A DNA stretch of 64,000 nt from Catellatospora paridis (GTDB lineage: Bacteria; Actinomycetota; Actinomycetes; Mycobacteriales; Micromonosporaceae), in NCBI RefSeq assembly GCF_009720365.1, contig NZ_WBZD01000020.1, forward strand, positions 1 to 64,000. The letters are read 5' to 3'. A model generated the notes under the pieces. That model saw nothing but the letters and a program-made list of their open reading frames with translations. It was not told where the DNA came from and ran no database searches. Shown in pieces: positions 52,678 through 60,247 of the stretch; the stretch's first letter is position 1, and every line of letters begins with the position of its first letter. Both the position numbers and the translations under genes were made by a program.

Positions 52678-52710
52678 AAAGCCCCATCTGACCAGGTCAG
52701 ATGGGGCTTT
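52678..52710. terminator. Hairpin terminator between the PPOX gene and tRNA-Lys
   Basis: Sixteen-base arms (AAAGCCCCATCTGACC and complement) with a one-base spacer and T-rich flanks can stop both convergent transcripts. Confidence 0.85.
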
Positions 52711-52712
52711 GT

Positions 52713-52788
52713 TGGTGCGCCGCCAGGGACTTGAACCCCGAACCCGCGGATTAAGAGTCCGCTGCTCTGCCAATTGAGCTAGCGGCGC
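52713..52788 (-). tRNA. tRNA-Lys(CTT)
   Basis: The reverse strand folds as a cloverleaf with a seven-base acceptor stem GCGCCGC, discriminator A and encoded CCA (52713-52715). The anticodon loop is CTCTTAA with anticodon CTT (52753-52755), which reads AAG. A TGAGCT-type D-arm and GGTTCAAGT T-arm are conserved. No intron. Confidence 0.95.
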
Positions 52789-53100
52789 TCGTTGGCAACG
52801 GAGAGAACCTTAGCATGACGATCCGGGGGTTCTCCAATCGGTTAGCGCACTCGCAGCCCGCACCGCTAAATCCCGACAAAGCGCCCGCCACAACGCCCCA
52901 TACCCCCACACAACGGCACCCGCGCCGGTCACCGAATTCCGACCACAGAGCGTCACAACGGGCCGGTGTGAGCACGCTCACTCGAAGATCATCGCGCGGC
53001 GCGCCCGTATCCCGAGATTCCGTCGGAACCGCCCACACGTCGCACCCGCCTGCGGCAGTATGTGAACCGGGACATAACGGTTGTAACGGGTAGGTGGCTC
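52789..53100 (+). other. Intergenic region before the first L,D-transpeptidase gene
   Basis: These 312 bases carry no convincing gene. It probably holds the tRNA promoter on the minus strand and the transpeptidase promoter on the plus strand. TGTAACGG at 53082-53089 recurs at 54393-54400 before the second transpeptidase gene. Confidence 0.35.
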
Positions 53101-54375
53101 ATGGGTGCTCTCCGCAGGTTCGGCCTCGCCGCGGCAACGGCCGTGGTTCTCGTACCGCTCACCTCCTGCGACATCGGCGATCCCGCCGGTGTCGCACCAG
53201 GTGCCGCGCCTGCGCCGGCCCCGCCCGCGCAGACGCTGGAGCTCACGCCGGCCGCCGAGCAGAAGGATCTGCCGGTCAGCACCGAGATCGGCATCAGCGT
53301 CGCGAACGCCGGTGTCCGCTCGGTGGCCCTGGCCGACGCGAAGGGCCGGCTGATCCCGGGCCGGATGCGGCCGGGCGGCACGTCCTGGGTGCCTGACCGG
53401 CCGCTGGAGTACAAGGGCCGCTACTCGGTCACCGTGACGGCCACCGACGGGCGGCGGGCGATCACGAAGTCGACCTCGTTCAGCACGATGGCGGAGCCGC
53501 AGCGGCAGGTCTTCACGGGCATGTACCTGTTCGACGGCAACACCTACGGCGTGGCGATGCCGGTCGTGGTGGAGTTCTCCGAGCAGATCCCGGAGTCGGC
53601 GCGGGCGCAGGTGGAGTCGCGGCTGTTCGTGACGACCACGCCGGCGCAGCCGGGGGTGTGGCACTGGATGAGCGGGCGGCAGGTGACCTATCGGGCGCCG
53701 GAGTACTGGAAGCCGGGCACGGTGCTCAGTGTGCGGGCGGCGCTGAAGGGTCTGCCGATGGGCGAGGGCCGGTTCGGCGACGACGACCGGAAGGCCACCG
53801 CGAAGATCGCGGACGAGAAGCTGGAGCTGATCGTCAAGAACTCGAACAAGCACATCGAGGTCTTCCGCAACGGCAAGAAGGTCAAGTCGATGCCGGTGAG
53901 CCTGGGCAAGGCGAGCACGCCGTCCTCCTCCGGCACCATGGTGATCATGGACAAGCAGGAGTCCACCATCTTCGACACCACCGGCGAGCCGGGTGATCAG
54001 TACCGGGTGGCGATCCAGTACGCGCAGCGGCTGACCTGGGGTGGCGAGTTCATCCACTCGGCCCCGTGGAGCGTCGGCGACCAGGGCAACCGCAACGTGT
54101 CGCACGGCTGCCTGAACGTCTCGTACGGCAACGCGGTGTGGCTGTTCCAGAACACGCATGTGGGCGACCCGGTGACGGTCAAGGGCACGGGGGTGAAGCT
54201 GGAGCGCGGGAACGGCTTCACCGCGTGGGACCTGAGCTGGAAGGAGTTCGTCAAGGGCAGCGCCCTGCCGGTTCCGCAGGAGTTGCTGGAGCCGGTGCCG
54301 GCGGTGGCGCCCTCGCCTTCGCCGAGCGTCAGCCCCGCTGCGGTGACCCCGTCCCCGTCGGATCCGACAAACTAG
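53101..54375 (+). CDS. L,D-transpeptidase lipoprotein
   Basis: The product of about 424 residues has a lipoprotein signal with lipobox LTSC near residue 23. An Ala/Pro-rich linker and Ig-like domains of the LdtMt2 type follow, then a YkuD catalytic domain (about 230-380). The catalytic Cys is C337 in SHGCLN. Such enzymes make 3-3 cross-links in peptidoglycan using tetrapeptide donors and are insensitive to most penicillins. The Ser/Pro-rich end probably reaches through the wall. GGTAGGTGG precedes the ATG at 53101. The second transpeptidase gene starts 128 bases further. Confidence 0.93.
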   Translation: MGALRRFGLAAATAVVLVPLTSCDIGDPAGVAPGAAPAPAPPAQTLELTPAAEQKDLPVSTEIGISVANAGVRSVALADAKGRLIPGRMRPGGTSWVPDRPLEYKGRYSVTVTATDGRRAITKSTSFSTMAEPQRQVFTGMYLFDGNTYGVAMPVVVEFSEQIPESARAQVESRLFVTTTPAQPGVWHWMSGRQVTYRAPEYWKPGTVLSVRAALKGLPMGEGRFGDDDRKATAKIADEKLELIVKNSNKHIEVFRNGKKVKSMPVSLGKASTPSSSGTMVIMDKQESTIFDTTGEPGDQYRVAIQYAQRLTWGGEFIHSAPWSVGDQGNRNVSHGCLNVSYGNAVWLFQNTHVGDPVTVKGTGVKLERGNGFTAWDLSWKEFVKGSALPVPQELLEPVPAVAPSPSPSVSPAAVTPSPSDPTN

Positions 54376-54503
54376 TCCGTTTTATCCTCTGATGTAACGG
54401 TGTGCAGCCTCACTGGATGCAACCAAGTCCTCAGCGTGAGCGTCGTTGAGGCAGTATGGACAGGCGCATCGCGCGTACACCCCTCGATCTTGGTGAGGAG
54501 CCT

Positions 54504-55838
54504 ATGCCCACCCCCGATCTCCCGACCCCCATGTCCATGACCCGGCGGCGCGCGCTCACCGCGCTCGGCCTTGCCGGCGCGGGTGTCGCCGGAGTGGCCG
54601 GCCTGGCTGCCTGCACGGGCGACAAGTCCCCGGTCTGGAACGGCGCGAACGGCGACGGCGACAAGCCGGTCGAGACGCCGCCGAAGGCGACCGTCACGAT
54701 CAGCGGCCCGGCTGCCGACGCCAAGGACGTGCCGGCCAGCGCGGAGCTGGTGTTCGCCGCGACCGAGGCCGTGACCACCGCGGTCTCGCTGAAGGACGCC
54801 AACGGCGTCGAGGTGCAGGGTGCCATGCACCCCGACGGCGCGGGCTGGCTGCCGGAGAAGGCACTGGCCTTCGGCACGGTCTACACCGCGACGGTGACCG
54901 CGACCGGCGACGACGGCAAGCCCGCCACCGCGACCGCCACGTTCACCACCATGGCCCAGCCGACCAAGCTGGTCGGGATCAGCAGCTTCCTGGCCGACAA
55001 CGCCGTCGTCGGCGTCGGCATGGTGCTGATCTTCAGGACCAGCCGGGACATCGCGAAGGCCGACCGGGCCGTGGTCCAGCGGCGCCTGATGGTGCAGACC
55101 GAGCCGTTCCACGAAGGCATCTGGACCTGGTACACCGCTCGTGAGCTGCACTGGCGGCCGAAGACGTTCTGGAAGGCCGGCACGACGATCTCCGTCGACG
55201 TGCGGGCCGGCGGCCTGCCGATGGGCGGCGGCTACTACGGCCGCCGCAACTCGACGCTGGTCTGCAAGGTCGGGCCGGACCTGCAGCTGGTGGTCGACGA
55301 CAAGACCCACAAGATGACGGTGCACCAGGACGGCAAGGTCATCAAGACGATCCCGGTCAGCCTGGGCCGTCCCAGCATGCCGTCCTCCAGCGGCACGATG
55401 ATCATCATGGAGAAGAAGCGGAACACCGTCTTCGACACGATGGACGCCCCGAACCCGGCCAACCGCTACCGCACCCCGGTGGAGTACGCCCAGCGGATGA
55501 CCTGGGGCGGCGAGTTCATCCACGCCGCACCGTGGTCGGTGCAGAACCAGGGCCGCACCAACGTGTCGCACGGCTGCGTGAACGTGTCCATGGCCAACGC
55601 CGCCTGGCTGTTCGCCAACACCCTGATCGGCACGCCGATCACCACCAAGGGCACGCCCCGCAGACTCGACTACGGCAACGGCTGGACCGACTGGGACAAG
55701 ACCTGGGAGCAGTACGTGAAGGGCAGCGCCATTCCGTACGCCCCGCCGGCCGAGCCCACGCCCGACCCGTCGACGGCGCCGTCCACCGGCCCGTCCGGCA
55801 CCCCCTCCGCGGGCCCCTCGGGCACACCGAGCGCCTGA
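54504..55838 (+). CDS. L,D-transpeptidase, twin-arginine lipoprotein
   Basis: The 444-residue protein is a paralogue of the preceding enzyme. The N terminus has a twin-arginine-type signal (TRRRALTALGLAG) with lipobox LAAC near residue 37, so export may use the Tat route. Two Ig-like domains precede the YkuD domain with catalytic C358 in SHGCVN. The C terminus is a Thr/Ser/Pro-rich tail. The ATG at 54504 follows GAGGAG closely; an ATG at 54531 is a possible alternative. A strong hairpin follows the gene. Confidence 0.93.
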   Translation: MPTPDLPTPMSMTRRRALTALGLAGAGVAGVAGLAACTGDKSPVWNGANGDGDKPVETPPKATVTISGPAADAKDVPASAELVFAATEAVTTAVSLKDANGVEVQGAMHPDGAGWLPEKALAFGTVYTATVTATGDDGKPATATATFTTMAQPTKLVGISSFLADNAVVGVGMVLIFRTSRDIAKADRAVVQRRLMVQTEPFHEGIWTWYTARELHWRPKTFWKAGTTISVDVRAGGLPMGGGYYGRRNSTLVCKVGPDLQLVVDDKTHKMTVHQDGKVIKTIPVSLGRPSMPSSSGTMIIMEKKRNTVFDTMDAPNPANRYRTPVEYAQRMTWGGEFIHAAPWSVQNQGRTNVSHGCVNVSMANAAWLFANTLIGTPITTKGTPRRLDYGNGWTDWDKTWEQYVKGSAIPYAPPAEPTPDPSTAPSTGPSGTPSAGPSGTPSA

Positions 55839-55848
55839 CGAGCAGCAG

Positions 55849-55879
55849 AAAGCCCCGGCGGGATTCCCGCCGGGGCTTT
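55849..55879 (+). terminator. Hairpin terminator after the second L,D-transpeptidase gene
   Basis: Fourteen-base arms (AAAGCCCCGGCGGG and complement) with a three-base loop and a TTTC tail lie 11 bases after the stop and just before tRNA-His on the other strand. Confidence 0.85.
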
Positions 55880-55885
55880 CTCGTA

Positions 55886-55962
55886 TGGGGTGATCGACGG
55901 GACTTGAACCCGCGACCCCCGGGACCACAACCCGGTGCTCTACCAGCTGAGCTACGACCACC
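55886..55962 (-). tRNA. tRNA-His(GTG)
   Basis: The reverse strand folds with acceptor GTGGTCG paired to CGATCAC, the extra G at position -1 opposite discriminator C, and encoded CCA (55886-55888). The anticodon GTG (55926-55928) lies in loop TTGTGGT. The G-1 is the identity mark of tRNA-His. Confidence 0.95.
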
Positions 55963-56075
55963 ATCGCATCACCGACGACCTCGCGGCCGCGGCGACTGAC
56001 CAATGATAGCGGTATCCCCCGGCATCACGTCGAGCGGGTATCGCTGTGTCCCCCACTACTCAGGGCAGCAGCATC

Positions 56076-56690
56076 TCAGGGCAGCAGCATCGTCGCCGCG
56101 ATGCGCTTGGCCTCGTCGACGTCCGGACCGGGCTGCGGCACGAAGATCGCCTCGCGGTAGTAGCGCAGCTCGCGGATGCTCTCCCGGATGTCGGCCAGGG
56201 CCCGGTGGGCCAGCCCCTTCTCCGGCTGGCCGAAGTACACCCGGGGGTACCAGCGACGGCACAGCTCCTTGACCGACGACACGTCGATCATGCGGTAGTG
56301 CAGGTGCGTGTCGAGACGGGGCATGTCCCGGACGATGAAGCCCCGGTCGGTGGCGATCGAGTTGCCGCACAGCGGTGCGGTGCGCGGCTCGGTGACGTAC
56401 TTGGCGACGTACTCCAGCACCATGTCCTCGGCCTGCTCGACGGTGACCGTGGACCGGCGCACCGCCTCGGTCAGGCCCGATTTCTCGTGCATCTGCTTCA
56501 CCACGTCGACCATGCCGTCCAGGGCGGCGTCGTCGGTGTGGATCACGACGTCCACCCCGTCGCCCAGCACGTTCAGGTTGGCATCGGTGACCAGGGCCGC
56601 TACCTCGATCAAGGCGTCGCTACCCAGGTTCAGGCCGGTCATCTCACAGTCGATCCATACCAGATGGTCGGCGCTTCGCAGATCTCCCAC
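56076..56690 (-). CDS. orn: Oligoribonuclease
   Basis: The product of about 204 residues is a DEDDh 3'-5' exoribonuclease that degrades two- to five-nucleotide RNA and pGpG. The metal-binding residues are visible: D14 and E16 in WIDCEMTG, Asp in [11 protein letters not shown] near 120, and His with Asp in [10 protein letters not shown] near 175. I chose the GTG at 56690 because TACGCT lies six bases upstream and there is no ribosome site; a start at 56714 is also open. It is divergent from the mannosyltransferase gene. Confidence 0.95.
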   Translation of the reverse strand: MGDLRSADHLVWIDCEMTGLNLGSDALIEVAALVTDANLNVLGDGVDVVIHTDDAALDGMVDVVKQMHEKSGLTEAVRRSTVTVEQAEDMVLEYVAKYVTEPRTAPLCGNSIATDRGFIVRDMPRLDTHLHYRMIDVSSVKELCRRWYPRVYFGQPEKGLAHRALADIRESIRELRYYREAIFVPQPGPDVDEAKRIAATMLLP

Positions 56691-56696
56691 CGGCAC

Positions 56697-56702
56697 AGCG
56701 TA
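56697..56702 (-). promoter_or_regulatory. Candidate leaderless -10 element (TACGCT)
   Basis: On the minus strand TACGCT lies six bases before the GTG of the oligoribonuclease gene. It supports that start over the longer reading. Confidence 0.5.
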
Positions 56703-56773
56703 CGCCGTAAGCACGCACTGTCAGTGCCGCCACCGTCGCGCCGGGGCCATGCCCCGGTGACCCGCCCGGCGGA

Positions 56774-56779
56774 TAGGGT
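56774..56779 (+). promoter_or_regulatory. Candidate leaderless -10 element (TAGGGT)
   Basis: TAGGGT lies seven bases before the ATG of the mannosyltransferase gene, with no ribosome site. Confidence 0.5.
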
Positions 56780-56786
56780 GGCGACC

Positions 56787-57998
56787 ATGTCCGAGGTCCG
56801 CACCCGCGACCCGCTCGTGCGGGTGCTCACCGTGCTCACCGTGCTCACGCTGGCCGCCGTCGCCTTCTGGCGGCTGCGCGTGGAGCACGACTTCTTCGAC
56901 CTGAAGATCTACATGTCCGCGGTGAACTGGTGGGGCGACGGCCACGACCTGTACGACTACGCCCAGCCCGACCGGGTGCAGGGCGCGCTGTACTTCACCT
57001 ACCCGCCGTTCGCGGCGCTGCTGCTGTTCCCGTTCGGCCTGCTGCCGCTGGGCGTGACCCAGGCGCTGTTCACGCTGGGCACCGTCGCCGCCGTGGTGGT
57101 CACCACCTACTGGCTGGTGGCCCCGCTGGCCCGCCGGCAGGGGTGGCCGGCCTGGTACGCGGTGGGCATCGGCGCGCCGCTGGTGCTGGCCATCGAGCCG
57201 CTGCGGGAGACCATCACGTTCGGCCAGATCAACATGCTGCTGATTCTGCTGATCATGATGGACCTGCTGGTGCTCGGGCCGCGCGGCTCGAAGTGGACCG
57301 GCGTCGGCATCGGCGTGGCCACCGCGCTGAAGCTGATCCCCGGCCTGTTCATCGTGTACCTGCTGGTCACCCGCCAGTGGCGGGCGGCGTTCACGGCGAT
57401 GGGCGCGGCCGCGGGTGTGACCCTGCTGGCCGCCGCGATCGCGCCGCGGGCCTCGTGGGACTTCTGGACCTCGGCGCTGTGGGACACCGCCCGGGTGGGC
57501 CGCCTCGACTACACCGGCAACCAGTCGCTGCAGGGCCTGCTGGCCCGGTTCGTCGCGCCGGAGCAGCCCGCGAAGTGGCTCTGGCTGCTGCTGGCCGTGG
57601 TGGTGCTGGGGTTCGGCATGTGGCGGGCGGCGCGGGCGGGCCTGGCCGGGGACGCGGTGACCGGGCTGGCGCTGACCGGACTCGTCTCGGGGCTGATCAG
57701 CCCGATCACCTGGCCGCACCACCTGTACTGGTTCGTGCCCGCGATCGTGACCCTGCTCGTCGCCGCGCAGCGGGCGGGTGACGGCCGCCGGTGGGGCTGG
57801 CTCGCCTTCGCGGCCGGGACGTACGCCGTCGGCGTGATCGGCGTGGTCTCGGTGGTGGACTGGGGCGTGGCCGCGGTGCCTACCGACACCGTGGGACTTT
57901 TCCTGGCCCGCAACGCCTACGTCCTGCTCAGCCTGGTGCTGCTGGTCTTCCTGCCGATCAATCGCCCAGGGGATTATCCCACGTCAAGAGCTATTTAG
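56787..57998 (+). CDS. GT87 family membrane glycosyltransferase
   Basis: The 403-residue membrane protein has about ten hydrophobic segments and an early extracytoplasmic loop with acidic residues (EHDFFDLKIYMSAVNWW, near residue 35). This is typical of the GT87 polyprenol-phosphate-mannose-dependent transferases (PimE-like). TYPPFAALLLFP and FGQINMLLILLIM are family-like stretches. It probably adds alpha-mannose to a lipid or glycan on the outer face of the membrane. It begins directly behind a TAGGGT element. The stop is followed by a candidate small RNA gene. Confidence 0.85.
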   Translation: MSEVRTRDPLVRVLTVLTVLTLAAVAFWRLRVEHDFFDLKIYMSAVNWWGDGHDLYDYAQPDRVQGALYFTYPPFAALLLFPFGLLPLGVTQALFTLGTVAAVVVTTYWLVAPLARRQGWPAWYAVGIGAPLVLAIEPLRETITFGQINMLLILLIMMDLLVLGPRGSKWTGVGIGVATALKLIPGLFIVYLLVTRQWRAAFTAMGAAAGVTLLAAAIAPRASWDFWTSALWDTARVGRLDYTGNQSLQGLLARFVAPEQPAKWLWLLLAVVVLGFGMWRAARAGLAGDAVTGLALTGLVSGLISPITWPHHLYWFVPAIVTLLVAAQRAGDGRRWGWLAFAAGTYAVGVIGVVSVVDWGVAAVPTDTVGLFLARNAYVLLSLVLLVFLPINRPGDYPTSRAI

Positions 57999-58004
57999 CC
58001 AGTC

Positions 58005-58034
58005 TTGTCCGTTCTGACGGCTTTGCCGTAACGT
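58005..58034 (+). promoter_or_regulatory. Candidate promoter of the small RNA
   Basis: TTGTCC (58005-58010) and TAACGT (58029-58034) are spaced by 18 bases, in the sigma-70-like pattern. Transcription would start near 58042. Confidence 0.5.
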
Positions 58035-58041
58035 GAACGGC

Positions 58042-58135
58042 AGGGACAACGTCTCCCCCGGGACAGGTCCCCAAGTGGTGACACCGTTCCCCCGGTGAGA
58101 GCGGCCCGTACGCCGGTACGTGCGGGCCGCTCGAC
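58042..58135 (+). ncRNA. Candidate 6C-like small RNA
   Basis: After the promoter-like elements, two short hairpins have C-rich loops: GTCTC-CCCC-GGGAC (58051-58064) and CACCG-TTCCCC-CGGTG (58082-58097). A GC-rich terminator hairpin follows at 58099-58132. Two stem-loops with cytosine-rich loops and a terminator are the hallmark of the actinobacterial 6C RNA. The C runs here are of five rather than six, so the match is suggestive only. The RNA would be about 90 nt. Neither strand carries a convincing gene in this region. Confidence 0.5.
58099..58132. terminator. Hairpin terminator of the small RNA
   Basis: Ten-base arms GAGCGGCCCG and complement enclose an inner GTAC/GTAC pairing. It also lies between the convergent mannosyltransferase and membrane-protein genes. 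Confidence 0.7.
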
Positions 58136-58153
58136 TTGTCTGCCGCAACCCCG

Positions 58154-59377
58154 TCAGGCCCGCTGCCGCGGGCGGTCCAGCCGCAGCGCGCACGCGGGCC
58201 GGGTCAGCCACTCCCGCACGAACTCCTCGGTGACCACTTCCCGGACCGGCTCGGTCGCTGGCAGCGTGCCGCGCGGCGGCGGCCACGGCAGCTCAGGCGC
58301 GGCGACGGTGCGCATCGCGGGCACGACCGGTGCGGTGGCGACGCCGAATGTGCCGACGGCGGACAGCGTGTCGGCGGCCAGCGTGTCAGCGAGCATCGTG
58401 TCGCCGAGCGCGGCGTCGTCGGGCCCGGCGCCGGACCTGGCGGGCACCGTCGCGGCCTGCAGGCAGGTCACGATCGGCGCGGCGGTCGGGCCGGTGTACG
58501 GCGCGCCCGCCCAGGGGACGGTCAGCGGCGCGCGTTCGGCCCGCTCGCCGCCCTGCGCGACGCGTACGCCCGGCTCGTCCGCGTGCGGCGCACGCTGCTC
58601 GGGGGCCGGCGGCAGGGTGACCTCGGTGTCCCCGGACAGCACCGGCCGGGTGTCGGTGGACAGCAGCGCGGTCAGCGCGCCGTCTTCCGTGTCGGCCGCC
58701 TGTTCGCGGGTCCGGGCCGGCCAGGCCAGCGTCACGAAGGCCAGGATCAGCAGCACCATGCCGAGGATGAGCAGACCCCACGAGGCCGAGCCGAGCCAGC
58801 TCGCGCCGAGCGCCACGTCCAGGGTCGCCGCGTCCGACGGCAGCGCGGGCCCGCCGCCTGCCGGGGTGTCCCGCAGCACCACGACCAGGGCCAGGTGCTG
58901 TCCCCGGTCCAGTTGCGGATTCCAGGACAGCGAGCCCAGTCCCTGCCGCAGCCAGAACTCCTGGGACAGCGGGTCGCGCGGGTCACGGCCGGGCGCGTCC
59001 ATCCGGTTGGTGCGCAGCACCACCGGCCCCGTCCCGACGACGGTCTGCGCCACCTCGGTGTACCGGATGCCCGCCAGGTATGCGGCCACCTCGTCGGGTG
59101 CGGCGACGCCGATGAACGCGGGCGTGTTCGCCGAGCTCGCCGACAGGCGCACCGTGGTCGCACCGATCCGCGCGTACGGCACGTCGCGTTGCAGCAGCGC
59201 GTCCAGGTCCGGCACCACCAGCACCCGGTTGGGGTCCTTCGGCGGGGCGATCGCGGCGTGGAACGCCCCGTCGGGGCTGTCGTGGCGGGCCAGCCAGGCC
59301 GCACCGCCGCCGGCGGCGAGCGCGGGCACCGCCACGAGCAGGGCCAGCAGGCCGACGAGAACACGAACAGCGCGCAT
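58154..59377 (-). CDS. Membrane-anchored protein of unknown function in the copper island
   Basis: The product of about 407 residues has an N-terminal hydrophobic signal or anchor (VRVLVGLLALLVAVPALA), an extracytoplasmic part of about 175 residues, a membrane helix near 210-235 (GLLILGMVLLILAFVTLAW), and a long disordered Ala/Pro/Thr-rich cytoplasmic tail with repeats such as DTMLADTLAADTL. GGGAGG precedes the ATG by seven bases. It lies 136 bases downstream of ycnI on the same strand. I recognise no family, and it may be an additional part of the copper system. Confidence 0.65.
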   Translation of the reverse strand: MRAVRVLVGLLALLVAVPALAAGGGAAWLARHDSPDGAFHAAIAPPKDPNRVLVVPDLDALLQRDVPYARIGATTVRLSASSANTPAFIGVAAPDEVAAYLAGIRYTEVAQTVVGTGPVVLRTNRMDAPGRDPRDPLSQEFWLRQGLGSLSWNPQLDRGQHLALVVVLRDTPAGGGPALPSDAATLDVALGASWLGSASWGLLILGMVLLILAFVTLAWPARTREQAADTEDGALTALLSTDTRPVLSGDTEVTLPPAPEQRAPHADEPGVRVAQGGERAERAPLTVPWAGAPYTGPTAAPIVTCLQAATVPARSGAGPDDAALGDTMLADTLAADTLSAVGTFGVATAPVVPAMRTVAAPELPWPPPRGTLPATEPVREVVTEEFVREWLTRPACALRLDRPRQRA

Positions 59378-59513
59378 CGGGTGTCCTCCCAGGGCTCGCC
59401 GGTGGGACGGCGAGGCTCTCCGCGCGCCGGTGATCGAGGCGCGCTCTCCCGGGACAACGCGGCCGGGCACCCGGCAGATGCGGGCACCCGGCCGATGACG
59501 ACCGTGCGGATGA

Positions 59514-60215
59514 CTAGCGCGCGGGCTCCTTGCGGGTGCGCGCCAGCGCCACTCCGGCGAGGATCAGCGCGAGCAGTCCGGCGATCAGACCGGCCACGCC
59601 GAGCCAGTCCGTGCCGCTGCTCTTGGTGTCGCCGACGGCGAGGGTGTTGTCCGTCGCCGGGGTCGCCTGCGCGCCTGCCGCCGCGGGCAGCAGCGTCAGC
59701 ACCGGGGCCGGGCTCTCCGGCTCCGCGCCGTCATTGGCGGGCGGGTCGATCCAGCGCACCACCGCCCCGTCGGAGTAGGTCTGCAGCGTCTTGAAGACCA
59801 TCTTGTCGACCTTGGGCAGCGGGCCCAGGGACACCGGGAACTCCTGGAACTGGCCGGGTTTGACCGCCGCGTCGGGCGAGTTCGCGGTCCAGGTCAGCGT
59901 GGAGACGACCTCGCTGACCGGGCTGCCGTGCACCTCGATCGGCGTGGCCAGCTTGCGCTTGGCCACGGCCACCGTCCAGCCGGGCACCGGCATCGTGGTG
60001 ACCGACGCGACCGGGGCGTCCTCCGGCAGATACACCTCGATCTTGGTGGTGTTCGTGTCGTCGGACTCGTTCGGCACCCGGAACGCCACGCGGGCGTAGC
60101 CGCCCTGCACGGCCTCCTTCGGGTTGACCGTGACGTGGGCCGACGCGGGCACGGCGACGGCCAGCAGACCGAGCACCGTCACCGCGACCACACCGAAACG
60201 GCGCGTCATCTTCAT
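59514..60215 (-). CDS. YcnI-like copper-binding membrane protein
   Basis: The 233-residue protein has a signal peptide ending in ASA, so the mature chain starts with His (HVTVNPKEAV). In YcnI proteins this N-terminal His and a nearby Trp bind copper as a mono-histidine brace. The DUF1775 domain continues to about 165, followed by a linker and a C-terminal membrane helix near 205-226. It probably passes copper to or from the CopCD protein, whose gene lies 32 bases upstream in the same operon. The ATG follows AGG at a suitable distance. Confidence 0.9.
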   Translation of the reverse strand: MKMTRRFGVVAVTVLGLLAVAVPASAHVTVNPKEAVQGGYARVAFRVPNESDDTNTTKIEVYLPEDAPVASVTTMPVPGWTVAVAKRKLATPIEVHGSPVSEVVSTLTWTANSPDAAVKPGQFQEFPVSLGPLPKVDKMVFKTLQTYSDGAVVRWIDPPANDGAEPESPAPVLTLLPAAAGAQATPATDNTLAVGDTKSSGTDWLGVAGLIAGLLALILAGVALARTRKEPAR

Positions 60216-60247
60216 GCCTGGACCTTTCGTACGGCTCGTTCAGAGCG

